In this document: positions 24,855 through 32,853 of the stretch, piece after piece | Layout: every line of letters starts with the position of its first letter | Numbering within the stretch: the first letter of the stretch is position 1 | NCBI GenBank assembly: GCA_005889275.1 | Contig: VBFI01000048.1 | Span: 1 to 43,583 of the forward strand | Length of the DNA: 43,583 nucleotides | Reading direction: 5' to 3' | From: Chloroflexota bacterium | GTDB taxonomy: Bacteria > Chloroflexota > Limnocylindria > P2-11E | Position numbers and translations under genes: made by a program | The notes under the pieces: model-generated | What the model was told of the DNA's origin: nothing | The model's database searches: none | What the model saw: the letters and a program-made list of their open reading frames with translations, nothing else

Positions 24855-24919
24855 GAAGAAATGTTAGGTCGCTGGGCCGTCCTATGCTGTCCGCGCTTTC
24901 GCGCAGGAGGTCTTTCCCC

Positions 24920-25792
24920 ATGGCCATTCAGCGTGTCGGCGTCGTCGGCTTCGGTCAGATGGGCTCCGGGATCGCGCAGGTGTGCGCGCAGGCCGGACTC
25001 GACACGCTCGTCCGCGAAGTGGATCAGTCGCTCATCGACAAGGGGATGCAGCGGGTCGACGGATCGCTCGCGCGCCTGGTGAAGAGCCAGCGCACCAGCG
25101 AGACCGACGCGAAGGCGGCCCGCGGCCGTATCCGCGGCACCCTCGCGCTCGCCGACTTCAAGGACCGCGACCTCGTGATCGAGGCCGTCGTGGAGGAGAT
25201 GGGCCCGAAGAAGAAGGTCTTCGGCGAGCTCGACACGGTGTGCCCGCCGGCGACGATCTTCTGCTCGAACACGTCCAGCCTCACGATCGTCGAGATGGCC
25301 GCCGCGACGAAGCGGCCCGACCGTTTCGCGGGACTCCACTTCTTCAACCCGCCGGTGATCATGAAGCTCGTCGAGATCGTGCAGGCCATCACGACCAGCG
25401 ACGAGACCATCGCCAGCCTCAAGGACTTCGTCGCGAAGCTCGGGAAGACGGGCGTCCTCTGCAAGGACACGACCGGCTTCATCGTGAACCGCCTGATGGT
25501 TCCCTACCTGCTGGGAGCGGTGCGCATGCTGGAGCTCGGCATCGCGACGAAGGAGGACATCGATCAGGCGGTGAAGCTCGGGCTCGGCTATCCGATGGGA
25601 CCGTTCGAGCTCATCGACTACACCGGCGTGGACATCAACTACCACGTCGCGAACGTGTTCTTCGACGAGTTCCGCGATCCGAGCATGGCCGCGCCTTCGC
25701 TGCTCCGGCGGATGTTCCTGGCCGGCAGGCTCGGAACGAAGAGCGGCCGCGGCTTCTACGAGTACGACGAGCAGGGGAAGCGCAAGACGTAG
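24920..25792 (+). CDS. 3-hydroxyacyl-CoA (3-hydroxybutyryl-CoA) dehydrogenase
   Basis: This 290-residue NAD(P)-dependent dehydrogenase oxidises the 3-hydroxyl of an acyl-CoA in beta-oxidation or butyrate metabolism. The Rossmann motif VGVVGFGQMGSGIA is at 6-19, the catalytic His lies in AGLHFFNPPVIMKLVEI (about 138-154), and KDTTGFIVNRLMVPYL opens the C-terminal dimerisation domain. The length is typical of FadB2/Hbd. CAGGAGG (24904-24910) lies 9 bp before the ATG at 24920, which rules out longer forms. It is divergent from a molybdenum hydroxylase operon that might supply or use a CoA thioester, but no other beta-oxidation gene is adjacent. Confidence 0.88.
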   Translation: MAIQRVGVVGFGQMGSGIAQVCAQAGLDTLVREVDQSLIDKGMQRVDGSLARLVKSQRTSETDAKAARGRIRGTLALADFKDRDLVIEAVVEEMGPKKKVFGELDTVCPPATIFCSNTSSLTIVEMAAATKRPDRFAGLHFFNPPVIMKLVEIVQAITTSDETIASLKDFVAKLGKTGVLCKDTTGFIVNRLMVPYLLGAVRMLELGIATKEDIDQAVKLGLGYPMGPFELIDYTGVDINYHVANVFFDEFRDPSMAAPSLLRRMFLAGRLGTKSGRGFYEYDEQGKRKT

Positions 25793-25798
25793 ACGCTC

Positions 25799-26322
25799 AT
25801 GAGGGCCAGGCGTCGCGCAAGGCCGCGCTCTGGTCGGCGATCAGCGGGCTGGCCCACATCGGATCGACCTCGTTCGGGCCCGGGCTCTACCCATCGTGGT
25901 ACTTCGCGATCAGCGCGGCGGCCTACGGCCTCATCCTGCCGGTCGTCGCGTCGCTCCACGTCCGTCATCAGCTGGTGCGTCAGTCGGGCGCGGTGCTCGG
26001 GACCATCGCCGGCGCGAGCGTGGTGACCCTCGGTCTCGGAGCCGCGGCGAATCCCGACCTCATCCCGGGCGCCCTCTTCGTCCGCGGCGTCTGGTGGTGG
26101 ACGATCGGGAAGCTGTGGGCCGAGACGGGGGTGCTGCCGCGCGCGTTCGGCTGGATCACGATGGCGCTCGCCGTCCTCTGCTTCGCGCTCGTCATCGCGT
26201 ACGCCATCGCGGGGCTGCCGATGTCGCCGCCGGACCTGCCTCTCCGCATTGTGCTCGGCGCGTGGCTCGTCGCGCTCGGGGCGATCGTGTGGCGGGATTC
26301 GCGCACTAACATGAGCCGCTGA
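25799..26322 (+). CDS. Multi-span membrane protein with unresolved start
   Basis: From about 25804 to the TGA at 26320-26322 the frame codes a hydrophobic protein of about 170 residues with four or five predicted spans (for example ISAAAYGLILPVVASLHV, AVLGTIAGASVVTLGLG, FGWITMALAVLCFALVIAYAIAG and LRIVLGAWLVALGAIVW). I do not recognise the family. No ATG, GTG or TTG exists in this frame near its N-terminus. The ATG at 25799 lies one frame away, directly before the conserved part, so a one-base indel just after it (true variant or sequencing error) would give M-x-GQASRKAALW. Otherwise a non-standard start is needed. The stop is coupled to the E1 alpha ATG (TGATG). Confidence 0.55.
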
Positions 26323-27362
26323 TGGCGGTGACCACGCGACCGGGGAGCGCGACCCGTCACGCGTCCCTCGGCCTGTCGCTGGACGACCTCAAGGGCATGT
26401 ACCGGTACGTCCTCATGACCCGTCTCGTGTCCGAACGGATCCTGCAGCTGAACCGCATGGGCCGAACGCCGTTCGGCGCGGGAACCGACGGCCACGAGGC
26501 CGCGCAGATCGGCGCGGCCTGGTGTATCCAGCGCGGGAAGGACTGGACGGTCCCCTATTACCGAGACATGGGCGTGGCCTTCGTCCTCGGTTTCAGCGCG
26601 CTGGACGAGTTCCGTGGCGTCCTCGCGAAGGCGACCGACCCCAACTCCGGCGGGCGGGCGTTCCTCAACATGTTCAGCTCGCCGAAGGACCGCATCCTCT
26701 CGCGATCGGTCCTCGTGGGCACCGAGTTCCCGCACGCGGTCGGGCTCGCGCTCGCGCTGAAGCTGCGCAAGGAGCCCTTCATCGTCTTCGCGTTCGGTGG
26801 CGACGCGTCCACGAGCCCGGGGGACTTCCACGAGGCCGCCAACTTCGCCTCGGTGCACAAGCTCCCGGTGGTCTTCGTCATCGAGAACAACCTCCTCGCG
26901 ATCTCCACGCGCATCGAGAAGCAGACCGCGGTGAAGGACATCGCCGAGAAGGCTGCCGCGTACGCGATGCCTGGGTTCGTCGCCGACGGGATGGACCTGC
27001 TCGACAGCTACGAGAAGACGAAGCTCGCGTCCGACCACGCCCGCGCCGGCAAGGGGCCGAGCCTCGTCGAGCTGAAGTGCTATCGCTATCAGCCGCACAC
27101 CTCGGACGACGACGACAGCCGCTACCGGACGAAGCAAGAGGTCGAGCAGTGGCGCGCGAGGGATCCCGTGAAGGGTGCCTTCGCGTACCTGCTCGCCGCC
27201 GGGGTTTCCGAGCAGGACCTCGAGTCGATCCGCGCGAAGCTCGCGGACGAGATCGAGCAGGCGATCGCGCAGGCGGAGAGCGAGCCCGACCCGCGGCCTG
27301 AGGACGCCGCGACCCACGTGTACGCGGCGGACGCACCGCTCCCCGACGGCACGCGCGCCTAG
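26322..27362 (+). CDS. 2-oxoacid dehydrogenase E1 component, alpha subunit
   Basis: This 346-residue thiamine-diphosphate-dependent protein matches the alpha subunit of pyruvate or branched-chain 2-oxoacid dehydrogenase. The ThDP-binding motif runs from GGDAS (159-163) through GDFHEAANFA to ENN (188-190). An RDMG motif sits at 81-84, and the phosphorylation-loop-like RYQPHTSDDD region is near 250. The E1 complex decarboxylates a 2-oxoacid and passes the acyl group to lipoyl-E2. The partner beta subunit, E2 and E3 are not in this window; the next gene is unrelated. The YRYQPHTSDDD form is, from memory, more like the branched-chain enzyme (BkdA1) than pyruvate dehydrogenase. Confidence 0.86.
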   Translation: MAVTTRPGSATRHASLGLSLDDLKGMYRYVLMTRLVSERILQLNRMGRTPFGAGTDGHEAAQIGAAWCIQRGKDWTVPYYRDMGVAFVLGFSALDEFRGVLAKATDPNSGGRAFLNMFSSPKDRILSRSVLVGTEFPHAVGLALALKLRKEPFIVFAFGGDASTSPGDFHEAANFASVHKLPVVFVIENNLLAISTRIEKQTAVKDIAEKAAAYAMPGFVADGMDLLDSYEKTKLASDHARAGKGPSLVELKCYRYQPHTSDDDDSRYRTKQEVEQWRARDPVKGAFAYLLAAGVSEQDLESIRAKLADEIEQAIAQAESEPDPRPEDAATHVYAADAPLPDGTRA

Positions 27363-27369
27363 CGCGCGC

Positions 27370-28464
27370 GTGCGCGCACTCACGCTCGCGCTCGCTCTGC
27401 TGCTCACGGCCTGCACGCAACCGAGGCCGGCGCTCACGCCAACGCCGGTGCCCACGCGCGAGCCGGGGACGTACAGCGTGACCGCCTTGCTCGACCTCTC
27501 CGGCTCACGCTCCCCGAACGGCGGGCCGCAGCGGGACGCGATGGAGCTGTGGGCGGACCAGCACGCGTCCGCGAGCCCGCGGGCGCGCCTCAAGATCGTC
27601 GACGTCGCCGGCAGCCCTTCGCGCACGCTCATCGAGCTCCGTCGCGCGGCCGCAGAGGATCGCGCGGACGCGATCGTCGTCGGGGCCTCCGTCGTGTACG
27701 ACGACACGTTCGCGCGCGCCGTGGAGCTCGCCCACGTCCCGGTGCTGTTCACGCTGCCGATCGTCGATCCCGGCGGTGGCTTCGGCTTCGCGCTCGCGCC
27801 GACGCCGGCGCAGCTCGCGGTGGCTGCGCTCGACGACGCCGCGGCGCGCACCGTCCTGACCGGGAGCATCGTGGTGAGCGACGAGTCGCCGTCGGCCATA
27901 CCCGAGCGGGCGGCGCTCATGGCCGATCTCGTCAGACGGTCGGTGATTCCGACCCTGGCGAAGGCCGGCCCCGCCGAGAGCGCGAAGCTCCGGACGACGC
28001 TCGCGACGTCGACGGTGGTCCTCTTCGCCGGACCCGCGAAGCCGTACCTCGATGCGGCGCGCGCCGCGCCCGCCGGCTCGCTCCTGTACTTCTCCTACCT
28101 CTGCGACCCCGGCGACATGGGCGATCTCCGCGATGCTCCGGGCCTCGTGACCTGGCCCGGCTCGCGCTGGATCGCCGCGGGCGTGGCGAGCGCGGCGCGG
28201 CTCGCGTTCCTGGGGTCGTACACCGACCGCGCGGGGCCTCCGACGACGCCGGCTGCGTCCGCCTTCGACGCGCTGGCGCTTCTCGCAAGCGCCGCCGAGG
28301 GCGGGATCGACGGGGCCCAGATGCGCAGGCGCATGGAGGCCACCACGCTCGCGGGCGTCGCGACGACCTACGCGTTCACCCCTTCGCGGCACGCCGGCTT
28401 CACGATGTCCGACCTCGCGCTCCTGCGCTATACCGGCGCGCGCACCGCGCCCGTCGTTCGCTAG
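27370..28464 (+). CDS. Lipoprotein, periplasmic binding protein type I (LivJ-like)
   Basis: This 364-residue protein has a lipoprotein signal (LALALLLTAC, lipobox Cys at about residue 15), then a Thr/Pro-rich linker and a two-lobed binding-protein domain: VTALLDLSGSRSPNGGPQRDAMELW, AIVVGASVVYDDT and LPIVDPGGGFGFALAPT. This resembles substrate-binding proteins of branched-chain amino-acid or amide ABC transporters (Peripla_BP_6). No permease or ATPase gene is adjacent, so it may be an orphan receptor or sensor. The GTG at 27370 is chosen because it directly precedes the signal. It starts 7 bp after the E1 alpha stop. Confidence 0.75.
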   Translation: MRALTLALALLLTACTQPRPALTPTPVPTREPGTYSVTALLDLSGSRSPNGGPQRDAMELWADQHASASPRARLKIVDVAGSPSRTLIELRRAAAEDRADAIVVGASVVYDDTFARAVELAHVPVLFTLPIVDPGGGFGFALAPTPAQLAVAALDDAAARTVLTGSIVVSDESPSAIPERAALMADLVRRSVIPTLAKAGPAESAKLRTTLATSTVVLFAGPAKPYLDAARAAPAGSLLYFSYLCDPGDMGDLRDAPGLVTWPGSRWIAAGVASAARLAFLGSYTDRAGPPTTPAASAFDALALLASAAEGGIDGAQMRRRMEATTLAGVATTYAFTPSRHAGFTMSDLALLRYTGARTAPVVR

Positions 28465-28480
28465 GAGGCACCATACGGCC

Positions 28481-29695
28481 GTGCCGAGCGAGCTCGACTC
28501 CCTCATCTACGACTGGAATCGCGACGGCCGCGCGGCTCGCGCGGACTATCGCGCGGTCGAGCTCGACGACGAGACCCTTCGCGACGGCCTGCAGGGCCCC
28601 TCGGTTCGCAACCCGCCGCTCGAGGTGAAGAAGCGCCTCCTCCACCTCATGGACGAGCTCGCCATCGACAGCGCCGACATCGGCCTCCCGGGCGCGTCAG
28701 CGCAGGCCCGTGAGAGCGTCGTCGCGCTCGCGAAGGAGACGACACGCCTCCGGCACCTGAAGCCGAACTGCGCGATCCGCACGCACCCGGACGACGTGCG
28801 TGGCGCGATCGAGGCCGCGACCGAGTCCGGCGTCGCGATCGAGGCATGCGCGTTCATCGGCAGCTCGCCGATCCGCCGCTTCGCGGAGGACTGGACGCTC
28901 GACACGATGCTGAAGAGCGTCGAGACCTCGGTCGCGGCGCTGGCGAGGGCCGGCCTGCCGGTGATGTTCGTCACCGAGGACACGACGCGGGCCGACCCGG
29001 AGACGCTCGTCCGCCTCTACGACACCGCCATCGGGCTGGGCGCGAAGCGCATCTGCGTCTCGGACACGGTCGGCCATGCGACGCCGGAAGGGGTGCGCAA
29101 TCTGCTGACGTTCGTGCGCGACGAGATCGTGCGTGACCGCGCGGTGAAGGTCGACTACCACGGGCACAACGACCGCGGCCTCGGGACGATCAACGCGCTC
29201 GCCGCCACGGCGCTCGCCGACCGCGTGCACGGCTGCGCGCTCGGCATCGGCGAGCGCGTGGGCAACACCTCGATGGACCAGCTGCTGATCAACATGCAGC
29301 TCTTCGGCCTCGTCGACCGCGACCTCACCCCACTCGTCGAGTACACCGCGCTCGTCGCCGAGCATTGCGGCATCCCGATCCCGCCGAACTACCCGGCCAT
29401 GGGCGCCGACGCGTTCCGCACCGGAACCGGGGTGCACGCCGCGGCGGTGATCAAGGCGCTCCGCAAGAATGACCGCGCGCTCGCGGACCGCGTGTACAGC
29501 GGCGTGCCTGCCTCGGTGCTCGGCCGCGAGCAGCGGATCGAGGTCGGGCCGATGAGCGGCGAGTCGAACGTCGTGTTCTGGCTCGAGCAACACGGCTTCG
29601 CGGTGACGCCGGGGCGGGTTTCGCGGATCCTCGACGCGGCGAAGGCGAGCGACCGGCTTCTCTCCGAAGCCGAGCTGCGAACGCTCGCGAGCTAA
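28481..29695 (+). CDS. LeuA/homocitrate synthase-like acyltransferase without regulatory domain
   Basis: This 404-residue HMGL-like TIM-barrel protein has DDETLRDGLQGPSV at 29-42 (metal-binding Asp and catalytic Arg) and DYHGHNDRGLG at 225-235 (two metal-binding His). An ERVGNTSMDQLL segment follows at about 260. These are the marks of 2-isopropylmalate, homocitrate and citramalate synthases, which condense acetyl-CoA with a 2-oxoacid. The long C-terminal leucine-sensing domain of standard LeuA is missing, so feedback control probably differs. AGGAGG (28463-28468) lies 12 bp before the GTG. A LeuD-LeuC-like fusion at 33.2 kb and leuCD at 40 kb give possible pathway partners. Which 2-oxoacid is used is not evident. 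Confidence 0.8.
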   Translation: MPSELDSLIYDWNRDGRAARADYRAVELDDETLRDGLQGPSVRNPPLEVKKRLLHLMDELAIDSADIGLPGASAQARESVVALAKETTRLRHLKPNCAIRTHPDDVRGAIEAATESGVAIEACAFIGSSPIRRFAEDWTLDTMLKSVETSVAALARAGLPVMFVTEDTTRADPETLVRLYDTAIGLGAKRICVSDTVGHATPEGVRNLLTFVRDEIVRDRAVKVDYHGHNDRGLGTINALAATALADRVHGCALGIGERVGNTSMDQLLINMQLFGLVDRDLTPLVEYTALVAEHCGIPIPPNYPAMGADAFRTGTGVHAAAVIKALRKNDRALADRVYSGVPASVLGREQRIEVGPMSGESNVVFWLEQHGFAVTPGRVSRILDAAKASDRLLSEAELRTLAS

Positions 29696-30633
29696 TCCGC
29701 CGCCGTCGCGACGCTCACGCGTTCAACGCCCGCGCGCTGAGCGGTCTGGCGCCACACGATGAACGCGACGGCGGCGATGATGACCGCCGCACCCGCGACG
29801 ATCGTCGGCGTGACCGGCTCGCCGCGGACGAGCGCCCCGAGGATGACCGCGACCACGGGATTCACGAACGCGTAGGTCGCGACGAGCGACACCGACGCAT
29901 GTTGCAGCAGCCAGGTGTACGCGGTGAACGCGACGATCGAGCCGAACACCACGAGGTACGCGATCGCGACGACCGAGCGGGTCGAGAAGCTGGCGGGATC
30001 GACGTTCGCGGCCTCGCCCCGGATCACACCGCTGACCAGCAGGGCGGCACCGCCGGCGAGCATCTGGTACGCGGTGGAGAGGAGCGCGTTGCGCGGAGAG
30101 CGGAGCCGCGGAGAGATGAACGTGCCGACGGCCCACGAGACGGTCGCCCCGAGAAGGATCGCGACGCCGAACGGGTCGAGGGTCCCGTTCAGGCCGCCGG
30201 GAACGACGAGGATCGCGACGCCGACGAGGCCGAGCAGCACGCCGGCGATGAGATCGCGACGGACCCGCTCGCCGGTGAGCGCGCGGAGCACGACGATCCA
30301 GAGCGGGATCGACGCGACGATCAGCGCGGTGACGCCGGAGGGCACCGTGCGCTCGGCGAGGACGACCAGACCGTTCCCGCCGGCCAGGAGGAGCAGACCG
30401 ACCGTCGCCGCGCCGAGGAGCTCGCGCGGCGTCGCGCGGAGCGAAACGCGCCGGAGCCCGAGCCAGAGGCAGATGAGCACGCCCGCGGTCAGAAAGCGAA
30501 GGCCGGCGCTCAGGAGGGGTGGCAGCGTCTCGACCGCGATGGCGATCGCGAGGTACGTCGACCCCCAGACGAGGTAGACCGTGCCGAGGGCGGACCAGAG
30601 CGCGACGGGAGACGGCCGCTGGGCTGGGGACAT
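29692..30633 (-). CDS. EamA-family (DMT) transporter
   Basis: This 313-residue integral membrane protein has ten predicted spans arranged as two EamA repeats, typical of drug/metabolite exporters (RhaT/YdcZ group). The N-terminal span contains VYLVWGSTYLAIAIAVETLPP, a frequent EamA opening, and the second repeat contains GSIVAFTAYTWLLQHAS. ATG at 30633 is preferred over upstream starts because the first span follows directly and the length matches the family. It is divergent from a metallo-beta-lactamase-fold gene across a region with repeated CGTTCT elements. Its stop overlaps the end of the LeuA-like gene on the other strand. Substrate unknown. Confidence 0.85.
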   Translation of the reverse strand: MSPAQRPSPVALWSALGTVYLVWGSTYLAIAIAVETLPPLLSAGLRFLTAGVLICLWLGLRRVSLRATPRELLGAATVGLLLLAGGNGLVVLAERTVPSGVTALIVASIPLWIVVLRALTGERVRRDLIAGVLLGLVGVAILVVPGGLNGTLDPFGVAILLGATVSWAVGTFISPRLRSPRNALLSTAYQMLAGGAALLVSGVIRGEAANVDPASFSTRSVVAIAYLVVFGSIVAFTAYTWLLQHASVSLVATYAFVNPVVAVILGALVRGEPVTPTIVAGAAVIIAAVAFIVWRQTAQRAGVERVSVATAAD

Positions 30634-30640
30634 CTGCACG

Positions 30641-30713
30641 TAGAACGTAACCGGAGGCGCCCGCGTGAGATGCCGCCGCTCGGCGTTCTGTAACGAAGGT
30701 GACGTTCTAAACG
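30641..30713. promoter_or_regulatory. Divergent control region with repeated CGTTCT elements
   Basis: Between the EamA and metallo-hydrolase genes, TAGAACGT (30641-30648) and its exact inverse ACGTTCTA (30702-30709) flank CGTTCTGTAACG (30684-30695). The motif CGTTCT, followed by an ACG within a few bases, therefore occurs three times, twice on the plus strand and once on the minus strand. These may be half-sites for a regulator of both genes. No -35/-10 pair is clear to the eye. Confidence 0.35.
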
Positions 30714-30730
30714 CGCAGGATGGAGCGGCG

Positions 30731-31372
30731 ATGACGCCGAACGACGTCATTCCTCTCCATCTCGCCGACGTGACCTATCCGGCACAGCATCCGCTCGCCG
30801 GGCAGACCGGCGTCGTGCTCGCGTTCGCGATCCGCCACCCCGCGGGCATCGTCCTCGTCGACACCGGCGTCGGCGCCGGGAACGACTGGGTCGATGAAAG
30901 CTACCGGCCGGTACGTCGCGACATCCGTGACGCGCTCACCGCCGCCGACCTCGAGCCAGAGGATGTCCGCGCGATCGTGAACACCCATCTCCACTTCGAC
31001 CACTGCGGGCAGAACCGCGCGTTCCCGGGCGTGCCCGTCGTCACGCAGCGCCGCGAGCTCGACGCGGCCCGCGAGCCCGGACACACGATCGGCGAGTGGG
31101 TGGACTTCCCCGGTGTCGCCCACGCGCCGGTGGATGGCGATGGCGAGATCGCCGACGGCGTGAGCGTCCTCGCCACGCCGGGGCACACCGTGGGGCACCA
31201 GTCCGTCACCGTGCGTACGGGTGACGGCCTCGTGCTCATCGTGGGCCAGGCCGCGCAGGACGCGCGCTCGTTCGCGACCGGTGAAGCGGACGCGAGCGTC
31301 CGCCGTCTCCGAGAGCTGAACGCCGACCGCATCCACTTTTCGCACGACCGGGCGGTGCTCCGCCGCAGATAG
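30731..31372 (+). CDS. Metallo-beta-lactamase-fold hydrolase (lactonase-like)
   Basis: This 213-residue protein has the zinc motif THLHFDH (85-91: His86, His88, Asp90, His91), TPGHTVGH with His152, and a C-terminal HFSHDR His. The overall plan resembles N-acyl homoserine lactone lactonases and related hydrolases (AttM/AiiA group). The usual bridging Asp after the fifth strand (often GDA) is less clear: the segment reads VGQAAQDA, so the ligand may be shifted or absent. The ATG at 30731 is preceded by a GGATGGAG-type site and starts 97 bp from the divergent EamA gene. Its stop codon lies inside the palindromic operator before the MarR-GNAT gene, so the three genes may share control. Confidence 0.78.
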   Translation: MTPNDVIPLHLADVTYPAQHPLAGQTGVVLAFAIRHPAGIVLVDTGVGAGNDWVDESYRPVRRDIRDALTAADLEPEDVRAIVNTHLHFDHCGQNRAFPGVPVVTQRRELDAAREPGHTIGEWVDFPGVAHAPVDGDGEIADGVSVLATPGHTVGHQSVTVRTGDGLVLIVGQAAQDARSFATGEADASVRRLRELNADRIHFSHDRAVLRRR

Positions 31373-31389
31373 TTGACTCAGTCAACTAT
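31369..31389. promoter_or_regulatory. Perfect MarR-type palindromic operator
   Basis: ATAGTTGACT, a central C, then AGTCAACTAT form a perfect inverted repeat with 10-bp arms. Sites of the form AGTTGACT..AGTCAACT are typical of MarR-family regulators. It overlaps the stop codon of the metallo-hydrolase gene and ends 10 bp before the GTG start of the MarR-GNAT gene, so binding would block transcription or initiation of that gene: autoregulation. The AT content stands out against the GC-rich surroundings. Confidence 0.8.
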
Positions 31390-31399
31390 CCTCACGTGC

Positions 31400-32323
31400 G
31401 TGAACGCGAGCGCCGAGCGCATCGCCGCGGTACGCCGCTTCAACCGCTTCTACACGAGGCGCATCGGCGCGCTCGAGGACCGCTATCTGCACAGCAGCTT
31501 TTCGCTGACCGAAGCGCGAGTGCTGTTCGAGCTCGCGCATCGCGAGCGGACGAGCGCGAGCGCGCTCGTCAGCGATCTCGTTCTGGATCCCGGCTATCTC
31601 TCGCGGATGCTCCGCGCGTTCGGGCGTCGGGGCCTGGTCACGCGCTCCGTCTCGCCGGAGGACCGGCGGACGAGCGTGCTCGCCCTCACGGCGCGTGGCC
31701 GTCAGGCGTTCGCTCGGCTCGACACGACCGCACGGCGAGAGATCGGCGCGATGCTCAAGGCTGTTCCCCGGACCTCGCAGGGGAGGCTCGTCGGCGCGAT
31801 GCGCACGATCGAGGCCTCGCTGGAACCGGAGAGCGCGCCGGGTCGCGTGACGCTACGCACGCACCGGCCCGGGGACATGGGCTGGGTCGTCGAGCGTCAC
31901 GGCGCGCTCTACTGGGAGGAGTACGGCTGGGACGAGCGGTTCGAAGCGCTCGTCGCGTCCATCGTCGCGAAGTTCATCGAGCACCTCGACGCGGAGCGCG
32001 AGCGCTGCTGGATCGCCGAGCTCGACGGCGAGCGGGTCGGCTCGGTCTTCTGCGTCCGGCAGAGCGACACCATCGCGAAGCTCAGGCTGCTGCTCGTCGA
32101 ACCCAGCGCGCGCGGGCACGGGATCGGAAAGCGGCTCGTCGACGAGTGCATCGCGTTCGCCCGGTCCGCGGGCTATCGCGAGCTCGTCCTCTGGACCAAC
32201 GACGTGCTCGTCGCGGCGCGGCGCATCTACGAGCGGGCCGGCTTCACGCTGGTCAAGACCGAGCGCCACACGAGCTTCGGCAAGAGGCTCGTCGGCGAGA
32301 CCTGGCGCATCCGCCTCGGCTGA
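31400..32323 (+). CDS. MarR-family regulator fused to GNAT acetyltransferase
   Basis: This 307-residue two-domain protein has an N-terminal MarR winged helix-turn-helix (about 5-145: FSLTEARVLFELAHRE, LVLDPGYLSRMLRAFGRRGLVTRS, and the wing SPEDRRTSVLALTARG). A C-terminal GNAT domain follows (about 155-307: VTLRTHRPGDMGWVVERHGALYWEEYGW, and VEPSARGHGIGKRLVDECIAFA with the acetyl-CoA loop). MarR-GNAT fusions form a known but poorly understood class that may sense metabolites or acetylate small molecules. GTG at 31400 is preferred; a TTG at 31373 lies inside the palindromic operator and would add nine residues before the conserved start. The family is clear, the ligand is not. Confidence 0.87.
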   Translation: MNASAERIAAVRRFNRFYTRRIGALEDRYLHSSFSLTEARVLFELAHRERTSASALVSDLVLDPGYLSRMLRAFGRRGLVTRSVSPEDRRTSVLALTARGRQAFARLDTTARREIGAMLKAVPRTSQGRLVGAMRTIEASLEPESAPGRVTLRTHRPGDMGWVVERHGALYWEEYGWDERFEALVASIVAKFIEHLDAERERCWIAELDGERVGSVFCVRQSDTIAKLRLLLVEPSARGHGIGKRLVDECIAFARSAGYRELVLWTNDVLVAARRIYERAGFTLVKTERHTSFGKRLVGETWRIRLG

Positions 32324-32340
32324 GGCCCCGCCGGGGTCCT
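32323..32340. terminator. Weak bidirectional hairpin
   Basis: AGGCCCC, a GCC loop, then GGGG(T)CCT pair as a seven-bp stem with one bulged T. It lies between the convergent stops of the MarR-GNAT gene and the thioesterase gene. There is no T-run. Position supports termination, but in such GC-rich DNA a stem of this size carries limited weight. Confidence 0.4.
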
Positions 32341-32821
32341 ACGTCCGGTCGGCGGGCCCTTCGATCAGGCAGGTCGTCGTGCCGTGCGCGAGCATCTTGC
32401 CGGTCCCTTCGGCGGTGAGCCGGCCCTCGGCGGTCGCGACTCTCCGTCCGCGATGGATCACGGTCGCCTCGCAGCGGACCCGCCCGGTGTCCACGGTGAT
32501 GGGCCGGACGAAGTTCACCTTCGTCTCGAGCGTGGTGTAGCGCTCGCCGCGCGCGAGGGTCGTGTGGATCGCGACCCCCATCGCTGAATCGAGCAGGGTC
32601 ATCGCGTATCCGCCGTGCACGACCCCGATGGGGTTGTAGAGGAACTCTCCGGGGTCGCTCGTGAAGACCGACCGGCCTTCGTCGGCCTCGCTGCCGGCGA
32701 ATCCCATCAGCTCGGCCATGGGCGGAGAGGGCAACCGGCGCTCGAAGATCGCGCGGATGTACTCGAGTCCGGTCATCTTCGCCGCCTGCGCGAAGCCCGG
32801 CGCCGGATCCTCCCAGCTCAC
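32339..32821 (-). CDS. Hotdog-fold thioesterase (PaaI family)
   Basis: This 160-residue acyl-CoA thioesterase homologue has the hotdog core NPIGVVHGGYAMTLLDSAMGVA (about 70-91), where the HGG motif and following acidic residue form the active site in PaaI/YigI-type enzymes. It is followed by TLETKVNFVRPI and GRRVATAEGRL strands. The GTG at 32821 (start GTG-AGC-TGG) matches the family N-terminus SWEDPAPG; a second GTG 36 bp upstream is an alternative. The substrate is an acyl- or aryl-CoA, not determinable here. A 90-residue membrane protein gene lies just upstream on the same strand. Confidence 0.8.
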   Translation of the reverse strand: MSWEDPAPGFAQAAKMTGLEYIRAIFERRLPSPPMAELMGFAGSEADEGRSVFTSDPGEFLYNPIGVVHGGYAMTLLDSAMGVAIHTTLARGERYTTLETKVNFVRPITVDTGRVRCEATVIHRGRRVATAEGRLTAEGTGKMLAHGTTTCLIEGPADRT

Positions 32822-32853
32822 CGTTCGCGTGCGTGCGCTCGTGACGCCTGTCT

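Noticed and set aside
24343-24927. An N-terminal extension of the third large subunit up to 24927
   Set aside because: The extra residues read the small-subunit gene in another frame; the ATG at 24342 coupled by TAATG gives the family-typical start.
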